A program made the position numbers and the translations under genes. From Chitinophaga sp. YR627 (GTDB lineage: Bacteria > Bacteroidota > Bacteroidia > Chitinophagales > Chitinophagaceae): 64,000 nt of DNA. Location: assembly GCF_900114995.1 (NCBI RefSeq), contig NZ_FOUX01000007.1, positions 372,001-436,000 of the forward strand, written 5' to 3'. The notes under the pieces are model-generated. The model did not search any database. It saw only the letters and a list, made by a program, of their open reading frames with translations, and was not told where the DNA came from. Positions 36,081 to 44,077 of this stretch are shown piece by piece; the first letter of the stretch is position 1, and each line of letters opens with the position of its first letter.

Positions 36081-36674
36081 TTAATAAAGGAAGTCCAACA
36101 AAAGCAGGACAAGCAGTGGGTAGCCGTTTTTTTGTAGTGAAGTGCGGATGCTCTTAAGTGCCATGACCATCAGATTTTTGACGGTACTAACCGCCAGGTC
36201 CATATGTTCGGCAATCTCGTTGATGCTCAGGGCCTGTTCCCGGCTTAGGCGATACACCTGGCGCTGTTTTTCGGGGAGTTGCTGTACGGCGGTATTCACC
36301 ATGGCCAGTAGCTGCCTAAATTCCACGATCTCAGCCGTTTTTCCGGTATTTTCTTTTGGCAGCCCCGCAACGTCTATAACCCGATCGTAAATAGCTTGCC
36401 GGCGCACATGGTTTACTGCACCGTGAAAGCATATTTTTTTTATCCAAGCGGCCGGTTGGGCAATATCGCTCAACTGGTCGCGTGAGAGCCATACTTTCAG
36501 GAAGGTGTCCTGCACGAGGTCGTCGGCCACGGCTACGGAGCCGGTAATACGGGCGGCCATTGCCTGAAGGTGGGGAGCGAAAAGCTCTACCAGCTGCCTA
36601 AATGCGGCCTCATCGCCAGCTGCAATGCGGTGGCAAAGCTCAGGAGCATCAATAAATTGTCCGTCGTTCAACAA
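36081..36674 (-). CDS. ECF RNA polymerase sigma factor (cassette A)
   Basis: A 197-residue sigma-70 family ECF protein. Region 2 lies at about 25-90 (AFRQLVELFAPHLQAMAARITGSVAVADDLVQDTFLKVW) and region 4 at about 120-175 (LPEKQRQVYRLSREQALSINEIAEHMDLAVSTVKNLMVMALKSIR). No ATG is available near the N-terminus; the first start in frame is TTG at 36672-36674 and the next Met is inside region 2. It would direct RNA polymerase to the susC promoter of cassette A when released by FecR. The C-terminal hydrophobic tail YPLLVLLLLDFLY is unusual but also present, in a weaker form, in the cassette B sigma. Confidence 0.9.
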   Translation of the reverse strand: MLNDGQFIDAPELCHRIAAGDEAAFRQLVELFAPHLQAMAARITGSVAVADDLVQDTFLKVWLSRDQLSDIAQPAAWIKKICFHGAVNHVRRQAIYDRVIDVAGLPKENTGKTAEIVEFRQLLAMVNTAVQQLPEKQRQVYRLSREQALSINEIAEHMDLAVSTVKNLMVMALKSIRTSLQKNGYPLLVLLLLDFLY

Positions 36675-37200
36675 AGCAATATTAAAGTGTAATATGTTGC
36701 ATTACTCGAGGGAGAAAACGAATGGCATGAAAAGATTTTGATTGAAACGGAAGCTAATTTCGCCAAATTATATGGGAAATGCAAGGTTAGGGAAAGAGAA
36801 TGAGACGTATTTATGAGAGCCAATATGGATTAACAATCCCGGACCTACCTTTATACTAGATAATGGTCTGAATCATGGAAGAAGCCGTCTTTTTAGAGAA
36901 TGTTTTTTACCGAGTCTTTTTTCTCTTTCTCAAAGGAGTGGCGGATTAAATAGTTGAAATTCGATGTTTCCCATATTCATTAGAGTGTCATAAACTATAC
37001 GAGGAGGTCAAGCGTAAAATTACTTTTCTGTCTAAATGAATTAAGTCCTAAGAGCTTGATATTACACTAATAGGAGTGAGTGGTGTTGATTTCCGGTGCT
37101 GTATCCTTTTTGCAGGATAGCACAGCGGAAAGGTAGATGCTTAATGCAAATAACTAAGAAGCCCTCATCTGGGTGTATTTGTTTAGAAAAAAAGAATGTA
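36675..37200. other. Long non-coding interval between cassette A and PrxQ
   Basis: About 525 AT-rich bases without a credible ORF on either strand. It must hold the cassette A sigma promoter, for which no exact TAnnTTTG box was found. The only structure noted is a bulged hairpin at 37090-37131. Confidence 0.4.
37090..37131. other. Bulged hairpin in non-coding interval
   Basis: TTTCCG ... TGCT ... ATCCT pairs with AGGAT ... AGCA ... CGGAAA around a TTTTTGC loop. It could belong to a small RNA or be a remnant terminator; nothing more can be said. Confidence 0.25.
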
Positions 37201-37236
37201 TAATAAAAAGCGCCGGACAAATATATGCCCGACGCC
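37201..37236 (-). terminator. Terminator of the PrxQ-like gene
   Basis: On the minus strand GCGTCGG pairs with CCGGCGC (one wobble), followed by TTTTTATTA. It lies 17 bp past the stop codon. Confidence 0.6.
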
Positions 37237-37252
37237 AATGGATCCGGGAGGA

Positions 37253-37822
37253 TTATTTACCAGAGAGGTAACTCAATACTTTGCTGGAATGTTCATCTCC
37301 TTTCATAAAGTCACGGAAGCTATAAACAATCTTGCCATCCAGACCGATCACAAAAGTTTCGCGGCCGCTAACTTTCATATTGTTGCCGAAATCCTGCTCC
37401 TTTACGCCGAACTGGTTCAATACCTTATTTCCCGGATCGCTTAATAAGGTAAAGGGCAAATGATTTTTAGTTGCAAATGCTTTATGGCTCTCTACTGTAC
37501 CATTGTTGATACCAATTACAACAGCATCAGCATCTTTATACTTCTCATAAGCATCTCTGAATGCACAGGCTTCAGCAGTACATACTGGGCTCTCGTCTTT
37601 TGGATAGAAGAAAATCACCAGCTTTTTCTTACCAACGACACTGGATAATTTGAAAGTTTTACCATCCTGGTCTTTCAGCGAGAAATTAGGCGCTTTATCC
37701 CCTTGGGTAAGGGTCTTTTGTTGCATCGCATCCTGAGCTTTGGCAACGGGTGCGTTGAACGTCAGACTGCATCCAATGGCCAGCAATGCGGCGATCGATA
37801 TTTTTTTGATATTCAGTTTCAT
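37253..37822 (-). CDS. Exported PrxQ/BCP-type peroxiredoxin
   Basis: A 189-residue peroxiredoxin with a signal peptide (residues 1-30, ending VAKAQ), then GDKAPNFSLKDQDGKTFKLSS, LVIFFYPKDESPVCTAEACAFRD with peroxidatic and resolving cysteines in a C-x4-C spacing typical of BCP/PrxQ, and LLSDPGNKVLNQFGVK. It would reduce hydroperoxides in the periplasm with thioredoxin-like partners. Most PrxQ enzymes are cytosolic, so the signal peptide is notable. A TTTG-N21-TAATTTTT promoter-like pair lies just before its ATG (37830-37862), giving almost no leader. It is divergent to a WYL regulator 168 bp away. Confidence 0.9.
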   Translation of the reverse strand: MKLNIKKISIAALLAIGCSLTFNAPVAKAQDAMQQKTLTQGDKAPNFSLKDQDGKTFKLSSVVGKKKLVIFFYPKDESPVCTAEACAFRDAYEKYKDADAVVIGINNGTVESHKAFATKNHLPFTLLSDPGNKVLNQFGVKEQDFGNNMKVSGRETFVIGLDGKIVYSFRDFMKGDEHSSKVLSYLSGK

Positions 37823-37990
37823 AGCTTTGAAAAATTAAATGTGTTTATTTTGTTTATCCAAAGCTCCGTGGAATTTATCTGGAGAATTTTCACTTTAGTT
37901 AAAATCCATGTTTTTTTGGAAAAAAGCGCCAGGTGGATTGGCAGAACGGATTTGCCTGATTTTTGTAAAGCAATACGTAAAGCTAGTAAG

Positions 37991-38698
37991 ATGCCCCCAG
38001 CTGATATCAAACGACTCACAAGACTAACAGCCATCCTGATACGTTTGCAGACTAAAAAGATTGTCACAGCATCAGAACTGGCAACCAGGTTCGATGTGAG
38101 CACCAGAACCATTTACAGAGACATTAAAACACTGGAACAGGCCGGAGTGCCCGTCACCACCGAGGAAGGAGTGGGGTATGCGCTGATGGAAGGGTATCGG
38201 ATACCGCCCGTCATGTTTACGGAAGCTGAGGCGAATGCCCTCATTACTGCAGAAGAGATCATCTCCGGGAATAGAGATGCCTCTTTTGTTACGGAGTTTA
38301 AGGGGGCCACAGCCAAGATCAAAGCACTGTTGCGCGAGACCATGAAAGAAAAGGTCAACCTGCTGCAGGACAGGACTATCGTTAAACAACATGCATTTAA
38401 AGAACATTCCAGCAGCTGTCTGTCGAAACTACAGATCTCAATGACCAACTCCCAGCTGGTAAGGATCTCCTATATAGATGAGCATGGCGTATCCACAGAA
38501 AGAATAATCGAGCCATTTGCATTTTATGGTACAGCTGATAACTGGTTGATCATCGCCTATTGCAGATTAAGGCAGGATTTCCGGGTTTTCCGGCTGGATA
38601 GGATATCTGTATTGATACCCTTACAAGAGAAGTTTACACCGCAAAAGATGACACTGAGCGAATTTTTTCAACAGCACTACAGTACCCCTGACATATAG
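37991..38698 (+). CDS. YafY-type HTH/WYL-domain transcriptional regulator
   Basis: A 235-residue regulator: N-terminal HTH of the DeoR/HTH_11 type (LTRLTAILIRLQTKKIVTASELATRFDVSTRTIYRDIKTLEQAGVPV, about 10-60) and a C-terminal WYL domain (about 140-210, RISYIDEHGVSTERIIEPFAFYGTADNWLIIAYCRLRQDFRVFRLDRI), which typically senses nucleic acids or small ligands. The frame is open further upstream to 37703, but that stretch overlaps the PrxQ gene and its promoter and does not look like protein; ATG 37991 gives the normal length. The UvrA-like gene follows 50 bp downstream on the same strand and is a likely target or operon partner. Confidence 0.9.
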   Translation: MPPADIKRLTRLTAILIRLQTKKIVTASELATRFDVSTRTIYRDIKTLEQAGVPVTTEEGVGYALMEGYRIPPVMFTEAEANALITAEEIISGNRDASFVTEFKGATAKIKALLRETMKEKVNLLQDRTIVKQHAFKEHSSSCLSKLQISMTNSQLVRISYIDEHGVSTERIIEPFAFYGTADNWLIIAYCRLRQDFRVFRLDRISVLIPLQEKFTPQKMTLSEFFQQHYSTPDI

Positions 38699-38715
38699 CT
38701 GTCACTACCCCAGTC

Positions 38716-38723
38716 TAATTTTG
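38716..38723 (+). promoter_or_regulatory. Predicted -7 promoter box for the UvrA-like gene
   Basis: TAATTTTG fits TAnnTTTG exactly, 25 bases before the ATG at 38749. No clear -33 TTG is seen, so an activator may be needed. Confidence 0.4.
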
Positions 38724-38748
38724 TTGCTGGAACAAGAACGGACAGCGT

Positions 38749-41010
38749 ATGGAATCAAACAAGATAAAAATATCAGGAGCCCGCCAGAATAACCTCAAAA
38801 ATCTCTCACTGGAGATCCCCAAAGGACAGATCGTTGTTTTCACCGGCGTATCAGGATCAGGAAAGTCGTCATTGGTTTTCGAGACGATAGGCGCAGAGGC
38901 CCAGCGACAGATAAATGAAACCCAGAACAGCTTCACCAGAAACCGGCTGAGCCATTTTGGAGTCCCCGATGTAGATAAGATCGAACACCTGAATGTACCT
39001 GTTATTATCAGCCAGAAAAGAATAGGTGGTAATGCAAGATCTACAGTAGGGACCGCAACAGATATCTATGCATCTCTGCGACTGTTGTTTTCCAGGATGG
39101 GAGCGCCCTTTGTAGGTTATTCAAATATCTTCTCCTTTAACCATCCCCAGGGTATGTGCCCGGTCTGCGAGGGATTGGGGTTTGTAAGTACGATTAACAC
39201 AGATGCGCTCCTTGACAGAGATAGGTCATTGAATGAGGGCGCCATATTATTCCCCACATTTCAACCGGGAGGATATAGATGGATCCGTTATGCACATTCC
39301 GGTTATTTTGACCGGGATAAGAAAGTAAAAGACTATAGCAGGAAAGAACTGGAATTACTGCTCAATGCGGAGGAACATAAACCGCCTCATCCGGATAAGT
39401 CGTGGGGCAAAACAATGCAGTATATCGGTTTACTACCAAGGATAAAAAACGATTTTCTGAAAAAGGAATCTAAAGAACATCACCTGCGAAAAGATGAACT
39501 ACAGAAAATTATAAACACGACTACCTGTCCCGGCTGCAATGGAAAAAGGCTTAATGAAAGAGTACTTTCCTGTAAGATCAAAGGAATGGATATTGCGGAT
39601 TGTTCGGCATTACCCATTGATGAACTGCTTACATTTATTGATTCACTCTCTTCAACACCATTTAACGCAATACTCAGGGAACTGCATAAAAAGCTTGAAA
39701 ATGTTATCACCATAGGGTTGCAGTACCTTACGCTGGACAGGACCACGGATACGCTCTCCGGTGGAGAATCGCAACGTATCAAAATGGTCAGACACCTGGG
39801 AAACAGTATCGAAGACCTGCTGTACATTTTTGATGAACCAAGTATAGGTCTGCATGCCAAAGACCTGGACAACATCTCAAAGATCATCCGTAAAATCAAA
39901 GAAAAAGGGAATTCTGTATTGATTGTAGAACATGACCCTGATATCATCAAAATAGCTGATCATGTGATAGATATAGGACCGTTGTCGGGCGTCCACGGTG
40001 GAGCAATTATTTATCAGGGAACATTTAAAGGATTACTTACATCAAAGGGAAAGACCGGTACGTATTTTTCGCAAGAACGAACATACAAAAAGCATCCACG
40101 TCTTAGCCATACATCTGTGAAAATAGAAAATGCGAATCTGTTCAACCTTAAAAATATTACAGTAGAAATTCCCAGGGGTGTATTGACGGTGGTTACGGGG
40201 GTGGCAGGTTCTGGCAAGAGTACGCTGATCGGCAAGGTTTTACCGCTCCAACTGCCATCCGTAAAAATAATCAACCAGTCACCAATTGCAGGAAGCCAAA
40301 GAAGTACATTGATGACCTACCTGGGAATGTCTGACAGGCTAAGAAGGCTATTTGCATCAGCTAACAGCGTCAGCGACCGCCTTTTCAGCACCAACAGCCT
40401 CGGCGCATGTCCCAATTGTAAGGGTTTAGGTGTTGAGAAGATCGACCTGGCCTTTATGGATGATATCGAACAGCCGTGCGACGTCTGTCATGGGACGGGA
40501 TTTGATCCGGAAGTATTACAGTATAAGTTCCGGCAACGGAATATCGCAGCAGTGATGGACCTGACAGTAGAAGAGGCCCTGGTCTTTTTTGAACAATATG
40601 ATTTTGTAACACACTTTAATCTGTTGATGGAACTTGGCCTCGGTTACCTGAAACTGGGACAACGTCTTAGTACCTTTTCAGGTGGTGAAAGGCAACGTTT
40701 GAAATTAAGTGCAGAATTGACAGAAGATAATAATGTACTGGTACTGGATGAACCAAGTACCGGCCTTCATCCGGCAGACACGCAACAACTGTTGCAGGTG
40801 CTGGACAGACTGGTAGACCAAGGGAATACCGTCATTGTCATCGAGCATAACCTGGATATTATCGCACAGGCTGACTGGATACTGGATATAGGTCCCGGCG
40901 CGGGAAAATATGGCGGAAACCTGGTCTTCCAGGGAAATGTCGGAAATCTCCTGAAGAATAAGATTTCAGAAACAGCGAAGTATTTAAAACAGCACTTAGC
41001 TGATAAATGA
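38749..41010 (+). CDS. UvrA-like excinuclease ABC ATPase, short drug-resistance type
   Basis: A 753-residue class II UvrA-like protein, shorter than the about 940 residues of repair UvrA. Two ABC modules are present: Walker A GVSGSGKSSLVFET (about 30) and GVAGSGKSTLIGKVL (about 485); signatures TLSGGESQRIKMVRHL (about 330) and TFSGGERQRLKLSAEL (about 645). Zinc-finger-type cysteines occur in CPVCEGLGF, CPGCNGKRLNERV, CPNCKGLGVEK and CDVCHGTGF. Relatives give resistance to DNA-binding drugs in antibiotic producers and recur in soil Bacteroidota. The UvrB-binding region appears to be shortened. It follows a WYL regulator, which fits induction by DNA damage or a ligand. It ends 1 bp from the convergent HxlR gene. 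Confidence 0.9.
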   Translation: MESNKIKISGARQNNLKNLSLEIPKGQIVVFTGVSGSGKSSLVFETIGAEAQRQINETQNSFTRNRLSHFGVPDVDKIEHLNVPVIISQKRIGGNARSTVGTATDIYASLRLLFSRMGAPFVGYSNIFSFNHPQGMCPVCEGLGFVSTINTDALLDRDRSLNEGAILFPTFQPGGYRWIRYAHSGYFDRDKKVKDYSRKELELLLNAEEHKPPHPDKSWGKTMQYIGLLPRIKNDFLKKESKEHHLRKDELQKIINTTTCPGCNGKRLNERVLSCKIKGMDIADCSALPIDELLTFIDSLSSTPFNAILRELHKKLENVITIGLQYLTLDRTTDTLSGGESQRIKMVRHLGNSIEDLLYIFDEPSIGLHAKDLDNISKIIRKIKEKGNSVLIVEHDPDIIKIADHVIDIGPLSGVHGGAIIYQGTFKGLLTSKGKTGTYFSQERTYKKHPRLSHTSVKIENANLFNLKNITVEIPRGVLTVVTGVAGSGKSTLIGKVLPLQLPSVKIINQSPIAGSQRSTLMTYLGMSDRLRRLFASANSVSDRLFSTNSLGACPNCKGLGVEKIDLAFMDDIEQPCDVCHGTGFDPEVLQYKFRQRNIAAVMDLTVEEALVFFEQYDFVTHFNLLMELGLGYLKLGQRLSTFSGGERQRLKLSAELTEDNNVLVLDEPSTGLHPADTQQLLQVLDRLVDQGNTVIVIEHNLDIIAQADWILDIGPGAGKYGGNLVFQGNVGNLLKNKISETAKYLKQHLADK

Positions 41011-41370
41011 TCAGTCAACCACCGGCTCCCAGATGCATCTTTTATCAGGCTCTTCCAGCTGATTACCCCAATCAAACATCGCCTTTAAGACAGGAATGAG
41101 TGTTTTCCCCAAACTACTTAGCTCATATTCAACGCGGGGTGGTTTTTCCATAAAACTGTGACGAATAATCAGCTTGTCCTCTTCCAGCTCCTTTAACTGC
41201 TGACTTAAAATTTTTCTGGATATGTCAGGTATTTTGGACGCCAGCTGGCCAAAACGAATTTTACCACTCGTGAGGAGCCTGATCAGTATGATCGGCTTCC
41301 ACTTATTTCCGATGTAACCTACTGTGCGTACGACCGCACAATTCTCTGGATTTTGAAGCGCTTTTCTCAT
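41011..41370 (-). CDS. HxlR-family transcriptional regulator
   Basis: A 119-residue winged-helix regulator: NCAVVRTVGYIGNKWKPIILIRLLTSGKIRFGQLASKIPDISRKILSQQLKELEEDKLIIRHSFMEKPPRVEYELSSLGKTLIPVLKAMFDWG, the complete HxlR fold. The N-terminal cysteine (about residue 11) is the position used for redox or electrophile sensing in many members. It is divergent to the SDR gene at 41499, and two imperfect direct repeats and an inverted repeat lie between them, so it most likely represses or activates that oxidoreductase and itself. Convergent with the UvrA-like gene. Confidence 0.93.
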   Translation of the reverse strand: MRKALQNPENCAVVRTVGYIGNKWKPIILIRLLTSGKIRFGQLASKIPDISRKILSQQLKELEEDKLIIRHSFMEKPPRVEYELSSLGKTLIPVLKAMFDWGNQLEEPDKRCIWEPVVD

Positions 41371-41424
41371 TAGTTACTAATATGTTACCACTTTTTGCCT
41401 TTTAGTTGCCAGCTTGTAACCACT
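41371..41424. promoter_or_regulatory. Two 22-base direct repeats, candidate HxlR operators
   Basis: Copies at 41371-41392 and 41403-41424 share TAGTTrC at the left and GTwACCACT at the right, with 32-base spacing (three helical turns). They lie immediately upstream of the HxlR start codon. Confidence 0.5.
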
Positions 41425-41429
41425 ATTTC

Positions 41430-41452
41430 GGTACGAAAAGAAGCATCGTACC
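41430..41452. promoter_or_regulatory. Inverted repeat upstream of the SDR gene
   Basis: GGTACGA (41430-41436) and TCGTACC (41446-41452) are perfect inverted copies 9 bases apart, 46 bases before the SDR start. A second regulatory site is possible. Confidence 0.4.
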
Positions 41453-41498
41453 ATTTGCTTTAGTTTCTTTACGAAACAAAAGTAAATTTATTTACAAC

Positions 41499-42293
41499 AT
41501 GAACAATCAACAAGACCAACAGGGAGAACTCAAAGGAAAAATAGCCCTCGTAACAGGCGGTACCAAAGGCATTGGAAAAGCAGTTACTGCCAGACTACTG
41601 GCGGCAGGTGCAAAAGTGATCGTTACTGCCCGTAATCAGCCGGATGAACCTCATACTGACTACCATTTCATACCAGCTGATCTTTCTCAGCCAGCAGAAG
41701 TGATTAAAGTAGCTACAGAAATTCAATCGTTGTTTGGCGGAGTGGATATCCTCATCAACAACATGGGCGCTAATACTTTTCCAGGTGGAGGATTCAGCAC
41801 TTTAACAGATGAGCACTGGGATCAGGCAATGCAGATCAATCTATTGTCGTCGGTCCGCCTGGACCGGGTTTTATTGCCAAAAATGATGGAGCAGGGAAGT
41901 GGTGTTATTATTCATATATCATCTACCACCGGCCAGTTCCCTATTTGGGAGTCTACCATGGCCTACACTACCGCCAAAGCAGCCTTAAATGCCTACAGTA
42001 AGGCACTTTCGCAGGAGGTTGCTGCTAAAGGAGTCAGGGTCATCACCGTATCGCCAGGTTTGAATAATACAGAGGCAATGTCGGCTTTCCTGAAGGATCT
42101 GGCGCAGAATGCCGGTCTTACAGTCGAAGCGATCACACAAAAGCTATTCGAAAGAGTTGGTGGTGTTCCTCTTGGCAGAATGGCAGATCCGGCAGAAACA
42201 GCAGAACTGATCTATTTCCTGGTTACACCCAGGGCTTCTTATATTACAGGTGCGAATTATGCTATAGATGGCGGCAATTTCCCGGTAATATAG
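41499..42293 (+). CDS. Short-chain dehydrogenase/reductase
   Basis: A 264-residue classical SDR: cofactor motif VTGGTKGIGKAV (TGxxxGIG, about 18-30), NNMGAN (about 92), the catalytic serine in IHISSTTGQFPIWES and the YxxxK motif YTTAK (about 160), then VSPGLNNTEAM and a C-terminal ITGANYAIDGG. It reduces a carbonyl or oxidises an alcohol with NAD(P). The start MNNQQDQQ at 41499 is preferred because the in-frame extension to 41406 crosses the divergent promoter region. It is divergent to HxlR, which is its likely regulator, and ends in a strong terminator at 42320. Confidence 0.92.
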   Translation: MNNQQDQQGELKGKIALVTGGTKGIGKAVTARLLAAGAKVIVTARNQPDEPHTDYHFIPADLSQPAEVIKVATEIQSLFGGVDILINNMGANTFPGGGFSTLTDEHWDQAMQINLLSSVRLDRVLLPKMMEQGSGVIIHISSTTGQFPIWESTMAYTTAKAALNAYSKALSQEVAAKGVRVITVSPGLNNTEAMSAFLKDLAQNAGLTVEAITQKLFERVGGVPLGRMADPAETAELIYFLVTPRASYITGANYAIDGGNFPVI

Positions 42294-42319
42294 AAAATAC
42301 GCTATAGCGATTGTACTTT

Positions 42320-42358
42320 AAAATAGCTTTCACAGACGTGTGAAGCTATTTTGTTTTT
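42320..42358 (+). terminator. Terminator of the SDR gene
   Basis: AAAATAGCTTTCACA pairs with TGTGAAGCTATTTT (one bulged T, GACG loop), followed by TTTTT (42354-42358). Confidence 0.85.
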
Positions 42359-42393
42359 ACATCGGTTACATGCCATTATTGTGTTCGACAACT

Positions 42394-42401
42394 TACCTTT
42401 G
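42394..42401 (+). promoter_or_regulatory. -7 promoter box of the HD-domain gene
   Basis: TACCTTTG fits TAnnTTTG exactly, 31 bases before the ATG at 42433. It supports the start at 42433 rather than the open frame from 42340, which would begin upstream of the promoter and inside the preceding terminator. Confidence 0.55.
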
Positions 42402-42432
42402 CGTTTTATATTACCATATAACGCGCAAACTG

Positions 42433-43044
42433 ATGAACACAAACAAATTGTTACAACAGGTAGCTTTTATCAAGGAAATCGATAAGTTAAAATACATCCT
42501 GCGGAGAACTAAACTATTTAATAGCGACAGGCACGAGAATGATGCAGAACATAGCTGGCATTTAGCCATGATGACACTCGTGCTGGCAGAGCATGCCGAC
42601 AAACCAATTGATGTATTGCGGGTGTTAAAGATGGTCCTGATCCATGACCTGGTAGAGATTGATGCAGGCGACACTTTTATCTATGATACGGCGAAGAATC
42701 ATACGAATACAGATGAAGAACGCCTTGCTGCACAGCGTATCTTTGGTATGTTGCCGGAAGCACAGGCACAGGAATTCATAGCCATATGGGAAGAGTTTGA
42801 AGAAGGAGTTACCGATGATGCAAAGTTTGCAAAAACAATGGACAGGTTTGAGCCATTATTGCAGAATACTTCAAATAATGGCGGCACCTGGGTAGAATTT
42901 AATGTTGACTATCAAAAGGTATACGATAAGAAAAAAGCGATCCAAAACGGCTCTGCTGCTATCTGGGCATACGCAGAACAATTACTGCATGAAAGTGTAG
43001 CAAAAGGAATTCTAAAGAAAGAAAACCCACAGGAAGAAAAGTAA
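42433..43044 (+). CDS. HD-domain hydrolase (HDDC2/YfbR-like 5'-nucleotidase type)
   Basis: A 203-residue HD-fold protein: N-terminal LLQQVAFIKEIDKLKYILRRT, first histidine in NDAEHSWHLAMM (about 38-48), the HD pair in MVLIHDLVEIDAGD (about 70-82), and the distal aspartate in KTMDRFEPLL (about 138). This spacing matches the YfbR/HDDC2 group, metal-dependent phosphohydrolases of deoxyribonucleoside monophosphates. It is cytosolic. A terminator precedes it and a consensus -7 box lies before the chosen start, so it is monocistronic. Confidence 0.9.
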   Translation: MNTNKLLQQVAFIKEIDKLKYILRRTKLFNSDRHENDAEHSWHLAMMTLVLAEHADKPIDVLRVLKMVLIHDLVEIDAGDTFIYDTAKNHTNTDEERLAAQRIFGMLPEAQAQEFIAIWEEFEEGVTDDAKFAKTMDRFEPLLQNTSNNGGTWVEFNVDYQKVYDKKKAIQNGSAAIWAYAEQLLHESVAKGILKKENPQEEK

Positions 43045-43180
43045 CCCTCAAAACGTTTATACACTACGTTGAATTATAGGAATGTCACCTCGTATGTCGC
43101 GCAACTTTTACGAAAATTAACCTAAGTGAAAAATCGGCAGACAGAATCGGCCGAGGTTTGTGGAAATTAATCACACAGAC

Positions 43181-44020
43181 ATGAAAACACATTTAGGAAT
43201 GCGTATCGCAAGACCATTTGTCTATTTAGGCTTACTGGCAATAGTTGCTCTTTTCACTTTTAGCAGTTGCTCTAAAGATGACAACGATGATCAACATCCC
43301 TCAAAAACCTTTGTACTGGTACACGGTGCCTTTCAGGCCCCCTATGCATGGCAGTTTGTAAAAACAAAACTGGAAGCTGCAGGAAACAACGTTGTTGTAG
43401 TGGAGCTGCCAGGCCATGGACAAGACCAGACTAACCCTAAGAAAATTACCATCAACACGTATCGTGATAAAGTTATAACCGCAATCAACGCCGCAAACGG
43501 TCCGGTTGTATTAGTAGGTCATAGTCTTGGAGGTGCCATCATTACCGCTGTTACCGACTCAATTCCTAACAAGGTGGAAAGACTCGTATACCTGGCAGGT
43601 TTTGTTCCTGCGAATAACCAATCCATTCTTGAGTTGACGACCATGGATCCTAATTCTTTATTTGGTCCGTCACTGGAGTTTTCTGCGGATGGCTCGCTGG
43701 CTATTATCTCGAACGATAAGATCGTTCCTGTCTTTGCACAGGATGCCAATGATGCCGTAAAAAAGCTGCTTATGGATAATAACAGGCCAGAGCCTATCGC
43801 TCCACAGGCGGATAAAGTATTCTTAAAGAACCCGGCTTTCGCGGGCGTTCCCAAATATTATATTCAAACCATCCAGGACCATGCAATCACGATCGATCTG
43901 CAGAAAAAGATGATCGCTGCTGCTGGTATTAAAAATGTTTACTCCATTGAATCAGGACACTGCCCGATGCTCACACAGGCAGATAAGGTAAGCGAGCTGC
44001 TTTTGCAGATTGCGAAGTAA
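43181..44020 (+). CDS. Alpha/beta hydrolase lipoprotein
   Basis: A 279-residue alpha/beta hydrolase with a lipoprotein signal: FVYLGLLAIVALFTFSSC (lipobox cysteine near residue 30), then KTFVLVHGAFQAPYAWQFVKTKL (oxyanion HG motif), nucleophile elbow VLVGHSLGGAI (GHSLG, about 118), LAGFVPA, and the catalytic histidine in SGHCPMLTQ near the C-terminus. The family is related to salicylate-binding/hydroxynitrile-lyase-like esterases, often found as secreted esterases in Bacteroidota. The start is the ATG at 43181; an in-frame GTG at 43160 adds only seven residues. A terminator follows at 44035. Confidence 0.92.
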   Translation: MKTHLGMRIARPFVYLGLLAIVALFTFSSCSKDDNDDQHPSKTFVLVHGAFQAPYAWQFVKTKLEAAGNNVVVVELPGHGQDQTNPKKITINTYRDKVITAINAANGPVVLVGHSLGGAIITAVTDSIPNKVERLVYLAGFVPANNQSILELTTMDPNSLFGPSLEFSADGSLAIISNDKIVPVFAQDANDAVKKLLMDNNRPEPIAPQADKVFLKNPAFAGVPKYYIQTIQDHAITIDLQKKMIAAAGIKNVYSIESGHCPMLTQADKVSELLLQIAK

Positions 44021-44034
44021 GATGTAGGACACAT

Positions 44035-44066
44035 CCGGCAAGCGAGGGCTTGCCGGTTTTTAGTTT
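44035..44066 (+). terminator. Terminator of the hydrolase gene
   Basis: CCGGCAAGC-gagg-GCTTGCCGG with perfect 9-base arms, followed by TTTTTAGTTTT. The convergent monooxygenase ends at 44078, 12 bp beyond it. Confidence 0.9.
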
Positions 44067-44077
44067 TATCAGACAGA

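Noticed and set aside
37703..37990. Open frame extending the WYL regulator by 96 codons upstream
   Set aside because: It overlaps the PrxQ gene and its promoter on the other strand and does not look like protein; the WYL family starts at about ATG 37991.
42340..42432. N-terminal extension of the HD-domain protein
   Set aside because: It lies inside the preceding terminator and upstream of the exact TAnnTTTG box at 42394, so it cannot be part of the normal mRNA.
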